Positions 8,617-17,299 of a stretch of DNA of 64,000 nucleotides are shown here, one piece after another. The notes below the pieces were generated by a model. The model saw only the letters and a list, made by a program, of their open reading frames with translations. It ran no database searches and was not told where the DNA came from. This DNA comes from Lutibacter oricola (GTDB lineage: Bacteria > Bacteroidota > Bacteroidia > Flavobacteriales > Flavobacteriaceae): positions 248,001-312,000 of the forward strand of contig NZ_FNNJ01000001.1 of the NCBI RefSeq assembly GCF_900106565.1, in the 5' to 3' direction. Position numbers and translations under genes: made by a program. Every line of letters starts with the position of its first letter. The stretch's first letter is position 1.

Positions 8617-9360
8617 CTAATCTTTAATTATGGCTTCAAACCTAGCCTTATATTTTTTTGGTGTTTCATTTAAAATAGCTTTAAAATCTTTATTAAAATG
8701 ACTTTGATCGTAGTAACCGCAAGCATACGCTATTGAAAGTAAGTCCTTATTTGAGTTCCTAAGCATTTTACAAGCCAAATGTAAGCGAACTTTTTTTAAA
8801 TAGGCCATTGGAGATATTTGAAAATCGTCTTTAAAATGACGCAAAAGAGAAGTTTTAGACATTAAAGCAATATCACAAAGTTGATCTAAAGATATTTTTT
8901 TATCAATATTTGCTTCCATATATTTTAAAACCTTAATTAGGTTTTTATTTTTGAAAGTGTAGGTACCCGATTCATTTAATTTTGAAGTAATACCAATTAA
9001 ACCAACAACGTTATTTTTATTGTCAAAAATTGGGTGCTTTGATGTTTTTAACCAATAAGTTTTAAAATCTATAAAAGGAACCATTTCAATTTTATCAATT
9101 ATTGCTTTTCCTTTTTCTAGAACATAAAAATCATCTTTGGTAATAGACTTTGCAAAATGATCAGGTAAAAAATCAAAATCTGTTTTTCCTAAAACAATCG
9201 ATTTTTTATCAACGCCATATATAGATAACATAAAAGAATTTAAGCTTATAATTTTACCATTAATGTCTTTAGCAAAAAAGCCAACGTTGGTTTGTTCAAA
9301 CAAATTTTGAGTAAAATTAATGGAGTTTAACTTCTGAGATAATAAGTGTTCTGTATACAT
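8617..9360 (-). CDS. PAS-domain AraC-family transcriptional regulator
   Basis: The 247-residue protein joins an N-terminal PAS domain (about residues 15-130, including NVGFFAKDINGKIISLN and the HPIFDNKNNVVGLIGI strand) to a C-terminal AraC double helix-turn-helix (about 145-243, with LRHFKDDF and the second-helix segment YDQSHFNKDFK). PAS-AraC fusions are much less common than cupin-AraC ones. The PAS domain may bind a small ligand or heme. It lies upstream of VF530 and tlpA on the same strand and divergent from apbE, so either could be a target. No operator could be identified. Confidence 0.88.
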   Translation of the reverse strand: MYTEHLLSQKLNSINFTQNLFEQTNVGFFAKDINGKIISLNSFMLSIYGVDKKSIVLGKTDFDFLPDHFAKSITKDDFYVLEKGKAIIDKIEMVPFIDFKTYWLKTSKHPIFDNKNNVVGLIGITSKLNESGTYTFKNKNLIKVLKYMEANIDKKISLDQLCDIALMSKTSLLRHFKDDFQISPMAYLKKVRLHLACKMLRNSNKDLLSIAYACGYYDQSHFNKDFKAILNETPKKYKARFEAIIKD

Positions 9361-9485
9361 TTATGGGTATTTTATTCTTTTTACTTTTCTCTAAAGTGCT
9401 AATTTATAACGAAAGTATATTTTAAATTGGTTATATTTTACAAAAAAAAGATAATTTATTCATATAAAGAATGTGTTTATTAAAA

Positions 9486-9493
9486 TAACTTTG
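9486..9493 (+). promoter_or_regulatory. -7 element of the apbE-led operon
   Basis: TAACTTTG is a full TAnnTTTG match in the 164-bp gap between the divergent PAS-AraC and apbE genes. It lies 31 bp upstream of the GTG start of apbE. Confidence 0.6.
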
Positions 9494-9524
9494 AGCAATT
9501 GTAATTAAGTTATCATTTATTAAG

Positions 9525-10508
9525 GTGAAATCTGGCGCTAAATTGTATAAAAAAGTATTGTTGGTTATTGCTGTTTTTTCAGTGTTAAGTAGCTATGCAA
9601 AAAAGTTTTCTTACAATGAAAATAAGCTAGGCGGAAATTTTAAGCTTGTTTTTTATACTTCAGAAAAGAGCAAAGCAGATTTAATTGCTAAACAATCCTA
9701 TTTATTAGTAGATTCTTTAAATGAAATTTTAAGCAGCTATATAAAGTCTAGTAAAATTAATAGACTAAATAAAAAAGGTAAGCTTAAAAATACTTCCGTT
9801 GAATTACTTCAAGTAATAGAAGCTTCTCAAATTGCCTTCAAAAAAACAAATGGTTATTTCGATATTTCAGTAAAACCTTTAATGGATTTTTGGAATAAAG
9901 CAGAAAAGCGAAAAAGACTTCCTTCAAATAAATGTTTACAAAAAAAGGCAAAAACTATTGGGTTAAATTCTGTATTAAATATTAATAACAAGGAAATTTT
10001 TTTAAAACGAAAGAGTAAACTAGATATAAACGGAATTGCAAAAGGCTATATAATTGATGAGGTTTTTAACTTTTTAAAAAGTAAAAATATTTCTAATTTT
10101 TTGGTTGAAGCTGCTGGTGATATTCGAGTTTCTGGCAAGCCAGAAGGTAGTGATTTATGGGTTGTTGGGGTTTCAGCAAGTAATAGTAAAAACTATGTTG
10201 TTAGCTTAAAATCTGGCCAAGCAATTGCTACATCTGGTAATACATATAGGTATAGGGTTATTGAAGGGAAAAAATATTCTCATATAATAAACCCAAAAAC
10301 AGCAACGCCAATAACGCACAATGTAACATCTTCTGTAATTGCTAAAAATGCGACTACGGCAGATTATTTAGCATCAACGTTTAATGTTGTAATAGCTAAA
10401 AATGAAATTGAAAAAATATTGAATAATTATAAAGATGTAGAAATCTTACTATTTAATAACAACGGAACAATTTTTGAGACAAATAATTTCTTAAACAATA
10501 AATTATAA
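9525..10508 (+). CDS. apbE: FAD:protein FMN transferase (ApbE)
   Basis: ApbE covalently attaches FMN, taken from FAD, to a Thr or Ser of periplasmic or membrane flavoproteins. The 327-residue product starts at a GTG; no in-frame ATG occurs before the conserved core. An N-terminal hydrophobic segment (VLLVIAVFSVLSSYA) indicates export. Family motifs are NGYFDIS at 109-115, DINGIAKGY near 167-175, EAAGDIRVSG near 195-204, HIINPKTATPI near 253-263 and TTADYLAS with the metal-binding Asp280. No NqrC, RnfG or FMN-bind target is encoded in the window. It is followed 4 bp later by a YceI protein. Confidence 0.93.
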   Translation: MKSGAKLYKKVLLVIAVFSVLSSYAKKFSYNENKLGGNFKLVFYTSEKSKADLIAKQSYLLVDSLNEILSSYIKSSKINRLNKKGKLKNTSVELLQVIEASQIAFKKTNGYFDISVKPLMDFWNKAEKRKRLPSNKCLQKKAKTIGLNSVLNINNKEIFLKRKSKLDINGIAKGYIIDEVFNFLKSKNISNFLVEAAGDIRVSGKPEGSDLWVVGVSASNSKNYVVSLKSGQAIATSGNTYRYRVIEGKKYSHIINPKTATPITHNVTSSVIAKNATTADYLASTFNVVIAKNEIEKILNNYKDVEILLFNNNGTIFETNNFLNNKL

Positions 10509-10512
10509 TAGA

Positions 10513-11106
10513 ATGAAATTAAAAATATTCACACTATTTGTAACCTTACTATTGGTAAGTAATACAATAAATTCACAAGCAAAATATACACTTACAAAAG
10601 AATCTACAATGAAAGTTGATGGTTCTTCAACTGTTAGTGAATGGTCTGCAGAAGTTAAAGAAGCAACGGGTAGTTTTACTTCGGTTAATGAGTTTAAAAT
10701 GGAAGTTGGAGCTATGCTTTACTCTAATTTAGAATTTAGTTTTCCGGTAGATAAAATGGAAAGTGGAAGAGGCCCAATAATGAATTCTAAAATTAAGAAA
10801 GCATTATTAAGTACTGCTAATCCATTGGTAATTTTTAAGTCATCTAAAAATAAAATTACTTCGGTAAAAGAAAATAAATTTGTGCTAGAGTGTGAAGGAA
10901 CAATTGCTGCTGCTGGCGTAGAAAAACCTTTTACGGTTTTATTAAATGGTTCTTTAAGTGCTGATATGAAAACAATTTCTTTTGAAGGAAATAAAGATGT
11001 AACAATGTCTATGTTTAACATTGTAAAGCCAACGGCATTTTTTGGTAAATTAAAAACAAAAGACGAGTTAAACGTAAAGTTTAATGTTAGTTTTATAAAA
11101 CAATAA
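10513..11106 (+). CDS. YceI-family periplasmic lipid-binding-like protein
   Basis: The 197-residue protein has a signal peptide (MKLKIFTLFVTLLLVSNTINSQ) followed by a YceI-like beta-barrel (lipocalin-like) domain, with the opening strands TMKVDGSSTVSEWSAEV and the mid segment GRGPIMNSKIKKALL. YceI-fold proteins bind isoprenoids or amphiphilic lipids; the role in this subgroup is unknown. It is placed 4 bp after apbE and 18 bp before the FGE-like gene, so the four genes from 9525 to 13444 probably form one transcript. Confidence 0.88.
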   Translation: MKLKIFTLFVTLLLVSNTINSQAKYTLTKESTMKVDGSSTVSEWSAEVKEATGSFTSVNEFKMEVGAMLYSNLEFSFPVDKMESGRGPIMNSKIKKALLSTANPLVIFKSSKNKITSVKENKFVLECEGTIAAAGVEKPFTVLLNGSLSADMKTISFEGNKDVTMSMFNIVKPTAFFGKLKTKDELNVKFNVSFIKQ

Positions 11107-11124
11107 TACCCTAATTATATTTAT

Positions 11125-12084
11125 ATGAAATTTTTTAAATTATTAGTTGTGGCACTTGCTTTTTCAACAACAAATAGCTTTGCTCAAGACAATTTTAAAC
11201 CATATACCCAAAAAATTGAAGGTACAGATGTTTCTTTTAAAATGGTGCCAATTAAAGGAGGTACTTTTATGTTAGGAGCTTCAAAAAAAGACAAGAAAAA
11301 AGAAGCTGATGAGTTACCTCAAAAAAAAGTAGAAATTAGTTCTTTTTGGATGGGAGCATATGAAGTAACACACAAAGAATTTTTATTATTTACCGATGCT
11401 ACTAGAGATAGATTAGCAAATGGAAAATTGAATCCTGAAGTAATTTCTAGACCATCTAGCCCTTATGAAGATCCTTCAAAAGGATTAGAAGATGAAGATA
11501 TGAAACCGACCGTTGGTTTAACACAATACGGAGCTTTATCATACTGTCGTTGGTTGTATAAAAGAACAGGTGTTTTTTATAGAATTCCTACCGAAGCAGA
11601 ATGGGAATTAGCCGCAAAAGCAGGTAGTGAAACTCCTTACTTTTTTGGGAAAAAGAAAAAAGAATTAAAAGAATATGCTTGGTATGCAGAGAATGCAGAA
11701 GGTCAACTTCATGAAGTTGGTATGAAAAAGCCAAATCCTAACGGATTGTATGATATTTATGGAAACGTTTCAGAATGGTGTTTAGATCAATATTACGAAG
11801 ATTTTTATACGCAAATAAAAGATGGAGAAAAAGATCCTCGAGGAATGCCAGATGCTTTATATCCAAGATCAGTTCGTGGAGGTTCGTTTATAGATGATGA
11901 AACAGGATGTAGAAGTACAAATAGAATTACTTCAACAGACGATTGGAAAGCAAGAGATCCTCAATTACCAAAAAGTTTTTGGTGGAATACAGATTCGGAG
12001 TTTGTAGGTTTTAGATTGGTAAGACCGTTAGAACAACCAAGTAAAGAAGATGCAGAAATGTTTTTTTCTTCAATGTTAGAATAA
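11125..12084 (+). CDS. Secreted formylglycine-generating-enzyme (SUMF1) domain protein
   Basis: The 319-residue protein carries a signal peptide (ending TNSFAQ) and an FGE-sulfatase/SUMF1 domain: MVPIKGGTFMLGAS, YEVTHKEFLLF, PTEAEWELAAKAG, YDIYGNVSEWC, VRGGSF and the terminal GFRLVRP. Bacteroidota use this fold in gliding and type IX secretion proteins (GldJ, GldK) and in other secreted proteins. This one lacks a lipobox and is shorter than GldJ, so I do not call it GldJ. The catalytic Cys pair of true formylglycine-generating enzymes is not evident. It sits directly upstream of a Tat-type Gfo/Idh/MocA gene. Confidence 0.87.
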   Translation: MKFFKLLVVALAFSTTNSFAQDNFKPYTQKIEGTDVSFKMVPIKGGTFMLGASKKDKKKEADELPQKKVEISSFWMGAYEVTHKEFLLFTDATRDRLANGKLNPEVISRPSSPYEDPSKGLEDEDMKPTVGLTQYGALSYCRWLYKRTGVFYRIPTEAEWELAAKAGSETPYFFGKKKKELKEYAWYAENAEGQLHEVGMKKPNPNGLYDIYGNVSEWCLDQYYEDFYTQIKDGEKDPRGMPDALYPRSVRGGSFIDDETGCRSTNRITSTDDWKARDPQLPKSFWWNTDSEFVGFRLVRPLEQPSKEDAEMFFSSMLE

Positions 12085-12109
12085 CCTAAAATTTAATAAA
12101 ATATATATA

Positions 12110-13444
12110 ATGGAAAGAAGAGATTTTATACGAAATTCAGCTTTGGCTGGAGCAGGAATCATTACTTCATCTGGAGTTTTAGCTAATGGATTAGGCTTTC
12201 ACAATAATTCAGTAGGCGCTTTAAAAATAGCATACATTGGTTGTGGAGGTAGAGGTGCAAGAGCTGTAAAAGCAGCGTTAGATTTAGATATACCAACAGA
12301 GCTTGTAGCTATGGCCGATTTGTTTAAAGATAAAATGGATGGCAAAGAAAAAGTTTTATTAAATAACGTAAAAGATAAAAGTAGAATTAAGGTTACTGAA
12401 GAAACCAAATTTACAGGTTTTCAAGGTTATAAAGATGCTATTGCATTGGCAGATGTTGTGTTTATTACAACTCCAGCTGCCTTTAAGCCTACTATTTTTG
12501 CAGAAGCAATTAAGCAAGGAAAACACGTATTTATTGAAAAACCTGTTTGTGTAGATTCTGTTGGATTTAAGCAAATTATTGCGGCAGCTTCTTTGGCTAA
12601 GCAAAATAATTTATATGTGGCTGGTGGTTTACAGAGAAGATATTCTACGGGTTACCAAGCTGTAGTTAATGAAATTCATAACGGGGCTATTGGAGATATT
12701 TTATCTGCAGAGTGTTATTGGATGGGTGGACCAATTGGTGATTTATCTAGACCTAGAAAAGAGCATTGGACAGAAATGGAGTTTCAAAATAGACATTGGA
12801 GATCATTTGCTTGGGTTAGTGGTGGAAATGTTGAAGAATACCACGTACATAATATTGATATTGTAAATTGGGTATTGCAAGAATCTCATCCACAATCTGT
12901 TTTAGCAATGGGAGGTAAATCTCCAGATAAAAACTTTTCAGGTTCTTTAGGTGGTTTTGATAGTTTAATATCTAATTTTAAATACAAAAATGATGTTTCT
13001 GTACATAGTTACAGTAGAAATATACCTAATTGTAAAAATAAAAATGGAGAGTATTTTTATGGAACAAAAGGAAAATGTGTAATTGCAGGCGGAGCAAAAA
13101 TTTACAACCATAAAGGAAAAGAAATTTTTTCTGCTAGTAGTAAAGAGCACGGTAGATTTCACGGAGCACACGATACTGTTCAAAAAGTATTAATGGAAAG
13201 TATTTATCACAATAAAAAATATTTTAACGATGCATTTTATGCTGCAGAATCTTCTATGACAGGTGCTTTTGGTAGAATGTCTGGTTGGTCTGGTAAAGAA
13301 ATGAAATGGGATAAAGCAATAGAATCTAAAGTTACATTATTTGATTATACAGATGGAACAAGTATGAATTCTACGCCACCAGTATTACCAGATACTTTAG
13401 GTAATTATCCTGTGCCAACACCAGGAAAAACAATTGTTATTTAG
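12110..13444 (+). CDS. Gfo/Idh/MocA family oxidoreductase with Tat-type signal
   Basis: The 444-residue protein begins with a twin-arginine-like leader (RRDFIRNSALAGAG), then a Rossmann domain (IAYIGCGGRGAR near 40-51) and the EKP motif at 143-145. The C-terminal half contains EYHVHNIDIVNWV, which supplies the catalytic His. Exported relatives in Bacteroidota act on glycosides or oxidised sugars, with NAD(P) folded in before Tat export. It is the last gene of the apbE-led run and is followed by a strong bidirectional terminator. Substrate is unknown. It is not a close copy of the cytoplasmic family member at 4259-5401. Confidence 0.88.
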   Translation: MERRDFIRNSALAGAGIITSSGVLANGLGFHNNSVGALKIAYIGCGGRGARAVKAALDLDIPTELVAMADLFKDKMDGKEKVLLNNVKDKSRIKVTEETKFTGFQGYKDAIALADVVFITTPAAFKPTIFAEAIKQGKHVFIEKPVCVDSVGFKQIIAAASLAKQNNLYVAGGLQRRYSTGYQAVVNEIHNGAIGDILSAECYWMGGPIGDLSRPRKEHWTEMEFQNRHWRSFAWVSGGNVEEYHVHNIDIVNWVLQESHPQSVLAMGGKSPDKNFSGSLGGFDSLISNFKYKNDVSVHSYSRNIPNCKNKNGEYFYGTKGKCVIAGGAKIYNHKGKEIFSASSKEHGRFHGAHDTVQKVLMESIYHNKKYFNDAFYAAESSMTGAFGRMSGWSGKEMKWDKAIESKVTLFDYTDGTSMNSTPPVLPDTLGNYPVPTPGKTIVI

Positions 13445-13475
13445 TAGTTGAATTTATAAAAGTTAATATACTTAG

Positions 13476-13520
13476 ACTCTCAATTTAGTTCATTGCGGAA
13501 ATAAATTGAGAGTTTTTTTG
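13476..13520. terminator. Bidirectional rho-independent terminator
   Basis: A 12-bp perfect stem (ACTCTCAATTTA at 13476-13487 with TAAATTGAGAGT at 13502-13513) encloses a 14-nt loop and is followed by a T-run. It separates the convergent Gfo/Idh/MocA and helicase genes. Confidence 0.9.
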
Positions 13521-13521
13521 T

Positions 13522-14814
13522 CTATTTTCTTCTACCAGAATAATACCTTCTTTTTTTAGGTTTGTTAGCGCTTGCAGCTCCACTTTCTTTTGGTTTTTGA
13601 TTCGAGTTTTTTCGTCGAGCAGATTTTTTACGCTGGTTTTTAGTTTGTTTTGGAGCAACAACAACTTCTTCATTTTCATCTAAAGGAAAAGGATGCTCTT
13701 CAATAACAGGTATTTGTTGGTTTATTAATTTCTGAATATCTTTTAAATATTCCTTTTCTTCAGTATTACAAAACGAAAGTGCAATTCCGCTAGCTTCTGC
13801 ACGTCCAGTTCTACCAATTCGGTGTACGTAAGTTTCAGGTATATTTGGTAAATCGTAGTTTATTACTAACGATAAATCACTAACATCAATACCACGTGCA
13901 GCAATATCTGTTGCAATAAGTACATTTAATTCTCCTTTTTTGAAGCTTTTTAAAGCACGTTGTCTAGCGTTTTGAGATTTGTTTCCGTGTATAGCCGCAG
14001 ATTTAATTCCAGCTTTACCTAATTGACGAACAATTTTATCTGAGCCGTGTTTGGTTCTAGAAAACACTAATACAGAAGAATTCTCATTAGCTTCTAATAT
14101 ATGCGTTAACAGTTTTAACTTATTTGGTTTACTAACAAAATAAATAGCTTGATCAACTTTTTCTGCAGTCGCTTGTTTCGGTTTTATAGTAACCTTTTTG
14201 TAGTTGCCTAAAATAGAACTAGACAGTTTAACTATTGAAACTGGCATAGTTGCTGAAAAAAACAACGATTGTCTTTTAAATGGTAGTTTGGCAATCACTT
14301 TTTTAATATCGTGAATAAAGCCCATGTCTAGCATTTGATCGGCTTCATCTAAAACAAAGTATTTAATATCTTTTAGGGTAATAAAACCTTGCGAAATTAA
14401 ATCTAGTAAACGTCCAGGAGTGGCAACTAAAATATCAGTTCCTCTTTTTAATTCGTTTGTTTGACTACCTTGTTTAACACCTCCAAAAATTACAGTATTT
14501 CTTAAGCCTGTAAATCTTCCGTAGGCAGTAATATTGTCGTTAATTTGAATAGCTAACTCTCTAGTAGGTGTAATTATTAATGCTTTAATTTTTCGTCTAC
14601 CTTTTTGGTCTTGTTTGCTATTGTATAAATGTTGAATAATTGGAATAGTAAAAGCAGCCGTTTTTCCGGTACCAGTTTGCGCACAACCTAATAAATCTTC
14701 TCTGTTTAAAAGTATTGGTATAGCTTGTTCTTGAATTGGTGTTGGGTTTGTATATCCTGCGTCATTAAGAGCTTTTAAAATAGGCTCTATAATCCCTAAA
14801 TCTTTAAATGTCAT
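13522..14814 (-). CDS. DEAD-box RNA helicase, RhlE-like (second)
   Basis: From the ATG at 14814 the product is 430 residues; an in-frame TTG 21 bp upstream would overlap the -7 element, so it is rejected. Motifs in the usual order are the Q motif PTPIQ, motif I AQTGTGKT near 45-52, PTRELAIQ, motif II DEAD near 156-159, SAT and [10 protein letters not shown]. The C-terminal 60 residues are Lys/Arg/Asn-rich (ending [11 protein letters not shown]), an RNA-binding tail. Flavobacteria usually encode several RhlE-like helicases, for ribosome assembly and cold growth. A TACCTTTG -7 element is at 14833-14840 on the minus strand. Confidence 0.95.
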   Translation of the reverse strand: MTFKDLGIIEPILKALNDAGYTNPTPIQEQAIPILLNREDLLGCAQTGTGKTAAFTIPIIQHLYNSKQDQKGRRKIKALIITPTRELAIQINDNITAYGRFTGLRNTVIFGGVKQGSQTNELKRGTDILVATPGRLLDLISQGFITLKDIKYFVLDEADQMLDMGFIHDIKKVIAKLPFKRQSLFFSATMPVSIVKLSSSILGNYKKVTIKPKQATAEKVDQAIYFVSKPNKLKLLTHILEANENSSVLVFSRTKHGSDKIVRQLGKAGIKSAAIHGNKSQNARQRALKSFKKGELNVLIATDIAARGIDVSDLSLVINYDLPNIPETYVHRIGRTGRAEASGIALSFCNTEEKEYLKDIQKLINQQIPVIEEHPFPLDENEEVVVAPKQTKNQRKKSARRKNSNQKPKESGAASANKPKKRRYYSGRRK

Positions 14815-14832
14815 GTATCTTTTATAAGTGGA

Positions 14833-14840
14833 CAAAGGTA
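14833..14840 (-). promoter_or_regulatory. -7 element of the second helicase gene
   Basis: The minus strand reads TACCTTTG, 18 bp upstream of the ATG at 14814. It overlaps the alternative TTG start at 14835 and so argues for the shorter protein. Confidence 0.6.
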
Positions 14841-14887
14841 GTTGAATTGTTTTGATATACTAATTTAATTAATTGGAGTGCTTTTTT

Positions 14888-14895
14888 TATCTTTG
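14888..14895 (+). promoter_or_regulatory. -7 element of the HAD phosphatase gene
   Basis: TATCTTTG matches TAnnTTTG and lies 22 bp before the ATG at 14918. An in-frame TTG at 14873 lies upstream of this promoter and is therefore not used. Confidence 0.6.
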
Positions 14896-14917
14896 CCATT
14901 CGCTAAAAACACGCAAA

Positions 14918-15721
14918 ATGAGTTATAAAATAGTTTGTACAGATATTGATGGAACCCTGTTGAATAAAGATCGAGAATTATCGGAAATGACAATAAAAGA
15001 AGTACAACGAATAGCTCCTATTCCTTTTGTATTAATTTCATCTAGAATGCCTGCGGCAATGCGTCATTTGCAGCAAGAGTTTAAAAATACTTCAACACCA
15101 TTAATTGCTTATAATGGTGGTTTAGTGTTAGATAATGATAAAGTATTACATTCTACAGTAATATGTAATTCTGTTTTAGAAAATACAATTGAAAAATGTG
15201 AAGGAACTTCAATTCATTTAAGTTTATATCATAATGATGAATGGTATGTGCCTTCTATGGATTATTGGGCTAAAAGAGAACAAAACAATACTAAAGTAAC
15301 TCCAGAAGTTCTTTCAAACAAAGAAGTTTTAACTAAATGGAAGAATGAAGAAAAAGGCGCTCATAAAATTATGTGTATGGGTGAAGAAGAAGAGATTGAA
15401 GTGTTGTATAATTCATTAGAAAAAGAGTTTTCAGATGAAATTATGCTGTACAGGTCTAAGCCTACTTATATTGAAATTTCTCATAGTGCTATTTCAAAAA
15501 AGACAGCCATTGAAATGTTACTTGAACAAAATTACCCACACCTAGAAATGGAAAATGTAATGGCTTTTGGAGATAATTATAACGATATTGAAATGCTTAA
15601 AGCTGTTGGTTTAGGTGTAGCAGTATCTAACGCTAATAATGAAGTTTTAGCTGTAGCAAACAAAGTAACTGATACTAATAAAAATGATGGAGTTGCTAAA
15701 GTTATTAAAGAGTTATTTTAA
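14918..15721 (+). CDS. Cof-type HAD-IIB family phosphatase
   Basis: From the ATG at 14918 the product is 267 residues, the normal Cof/YidA size. HAD motif I is DIDGT with nucleophile Asp9 and Asp11, motif II is the Ser in LISSR, and motif IV is FGDNYNDIEML. A Cof-type cap domain lies between motifs II and III. Members dephosphorylate sugar phosphates, FMN or pyridoxal phosphate in the cytoplasm; the substrate here is unknown. The last 9 bp overlap the 3' end of the convergent YiiX-like gene. Confidence 0.93.
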   Translation: MSYKIVCTDIDGTLLNKDRELSEMTIKEVQRIAPIPFVLISSRMPAAMRHLQQEFKNTSTPLIAYNGGLVLDNDKVLHSTVICNSVLENTIEKCEGTSIHLSLYHNDEWYVPSMDYWAKREQNNTKVTPEVLSNKEVLTKWKNEEKGAHKIMCMGEEEEIEVLYNSLEKEFSDEIMLYRSKPTYIEISHSAISKKTAIEMLLEQNYPHLEMENVMAFGDNYNDIEMLKAVGLGVAVSNANNEVLAVANKVTDTNKNDGVAKVIKELF

Positions 15722-17146
15722 TAGTCTTTTATAAATAGTTTGCCTTTTATTTGGGGTAACCTCTACACCATTAATGTATAAATTAATTAGTTTAAAAGGC
15801 TTGTTTTTTAAGGCTTGTTCAGCAATTTTGTCTGCAGAAAGTGTATATCTTCCAAAATTTTTAGTTGTATTAAATTTCACTTCATCAAATATCATATAGT
15901 GCAATTCGGTGCAAACAATTTTTTTACTTGATTCAATATCAAATCTAAAGTCATATTTTTTTCCAATTTGTGCAAAAGCTCTAATAAGCATTTCTCTTTT
16001 TTTTGCTAAAGGAATTTTATTCTTTAATCTAAGATGAGCAAAATCATCAATATTGGTGAATTTTTTAAATTCATGAAGCGCAACATCGCTTCTTAAAGCT
16101 TCTATTATACAAGCACCATTTTTAATAGTTTGATGATACTTTTTTACTAGTGGGTTTTCCCATACACCTAATTCTTTTAGTTGGTTTTCATTGCCTATAT
16201 AAATGGCTGCATGCCCCCAATAACCAGGTATAAATTTATCGGTTAATCTAAAAGGAGTTTTTTCTAAAAACACATCCAAGGGTTTAGATTTTGTTTTTAT
16301 AGCGTTACTAAATTGTTTTTTATTTAGTAGCTTTCCTTTTCTTGTAGCAATTATACCTGCTGTATTTCCAATTATTTTAGAACACCCAAAAACTAATGAA
16401 TTTATAAAATTAGTAAAACCTCTTTTTGTATTAAAAGCCCTTTTTTGTTTAATTAAATAGGTATAACGTTTTTTTGAAATTTTAATATGTTCTGATGTTT
16501 TTAAATATTCTTGGAAATATTTAGTTGATGTTATTTTTTTGAATAAGTAATTATTTATTTTATTGTTTAAAATTATGCTGTCATACGAGCTAACAAATAA
16601 CCAATTTTTAATAATAGACTTTCTGTATTTATTTGAAATTATTATTTTAGATATGTTTTTGAATGAGTTTTTTTTTCTATTGTAAATCCTGTTTTCTTCA
16701 TTTAATAGGTTGGCAATTTTTATGTTTTTTTTAAACATTTTTTGCTGAAGCGTATAAGTTTCAAATGCTTTAATTCTTAAATGAATAAATATTAAGTCAA
16801 GCATTATCTTTTCATTTAAACTTAATTTATTTGGACCATTTTTTTTTTGTGAAGAGTTTTTTTTGTTATTAAAAGTAATTGATTGCTGAAGTAGGTTTAT
16901 TATTTTAGAAAACTTAGAGTTTATTTGTTTTAAATCTAAACCTTTTAAAACATAATTTTTGTGTTCAATTTTATTAAAATAATCAATTTCGTTTATCAAT
17001 TCTACTTGATAATTGTAATGGTTCTCTATTAAGTTCGAATAATTTTTATAGGTAATACTTATTTCATCGAGCATTTTTTCATTTGGCTGACCAAACGTAC
17101 TATTTACTAATAGTATAAATAATAAGACCATTAATACTCGACTCAT
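15713..17146 (-). CDS. Secreted YiiX-like permuted NlpC/P60 (papain-like) hydrolase
   Basis: The 477-residue protein has a signal peptide (ending NSTFGQ), about 270 residues of lysine- and asparagine-rich helical sequence, and a C-terminal circularly permuted papain-like domain. The catalytic His312 is in WGHAAIYIG and the Cys412 is in IVCTELHY, that is His before Cys, as in the YiiX/YebB/YaeF group. An acidic residue in CIIEALRSDV may complete the site. Relatives are predicted amidases acting on lipids or peptidoglycan. The long N-terminal region matches nothing I recognise. It overlaps the 3' end of the HAD gene by 9 bp. Confidence 0.8.
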   Translation of the reverse strand: MSRVLMVLLFILLVNSTFGQPNEKMLDEISITYKNYSNLIENHYNYQVELINEIDYFNKIEHKNYVLKGLDLKQINSKFSKIINLLQQSITFNNKKNSSQKKNGPNKLSLNEKIMLDLIFIHLRIKAFETYTLQQKMFKKNIKIANLLNEENRIYNRKKNSFKNISKIIISNKYRKSIIKNWLFVSSYDSIILNNKINNYLFKKITSTKYFQEYLKTSEHIKISKKRYTYLIKQKRAFNTKRGFTNFINSLVFGCSKIIGNTAGIIATRKGKLLNKKQFSNAIKTKSKPLDVFLEKTPFRLTDKFIPGYWGHAAIYIGNENQLKELGVWENPLVKKYHQTIKNGACIIEALRSDVALHEFKKFTNIDDFAHLRLKNKIPLAKKREMLIRAFAQIGKKYDFRFDIESSKKIVCTELHYMIFDEVKFNTTKNFGRYTLSADKIAEQALKNKPFKLINLYINGVEVTPNKRQTIYKRLLK

Positions 17147-17149
17147 TTA

Positions 17150-17202
17150 AAAAGTATATTTATTATTGTTAATTGTATTTTACCTATATAAATATACTTT
17201 TT
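17150..17202. other. AT-only inverted repeat upstream of the YiiX-like gene
   Basis: AAAAGTATATTTAT near 17150 pairs with ATAAATATACTTTT near 17188, with a loop of about 24 nt. It could be a weak terminator for the large exoprotein genes (the minus-strand copy runs into T-rich sequence) or part of the promoter of the YiiX-like gene. It could also be chance in AT-rich DNA. Confidence 0.35.
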
Positions 17203-17299
17203 TGCAGCGAATTAATACTTACTATTTGTTACATATATATTACTGCGTAGATATAATATTATATCCCTAAATTAAAGTATTATTCTAATTGAACTTTAG

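Noticed and set aside
11125..12084. GldJ or GldK identity for the FGE-domain protein
   Set aside because: It lacks a lipobox, is shorter than GldJ, and no other gliding gene is adjacent.
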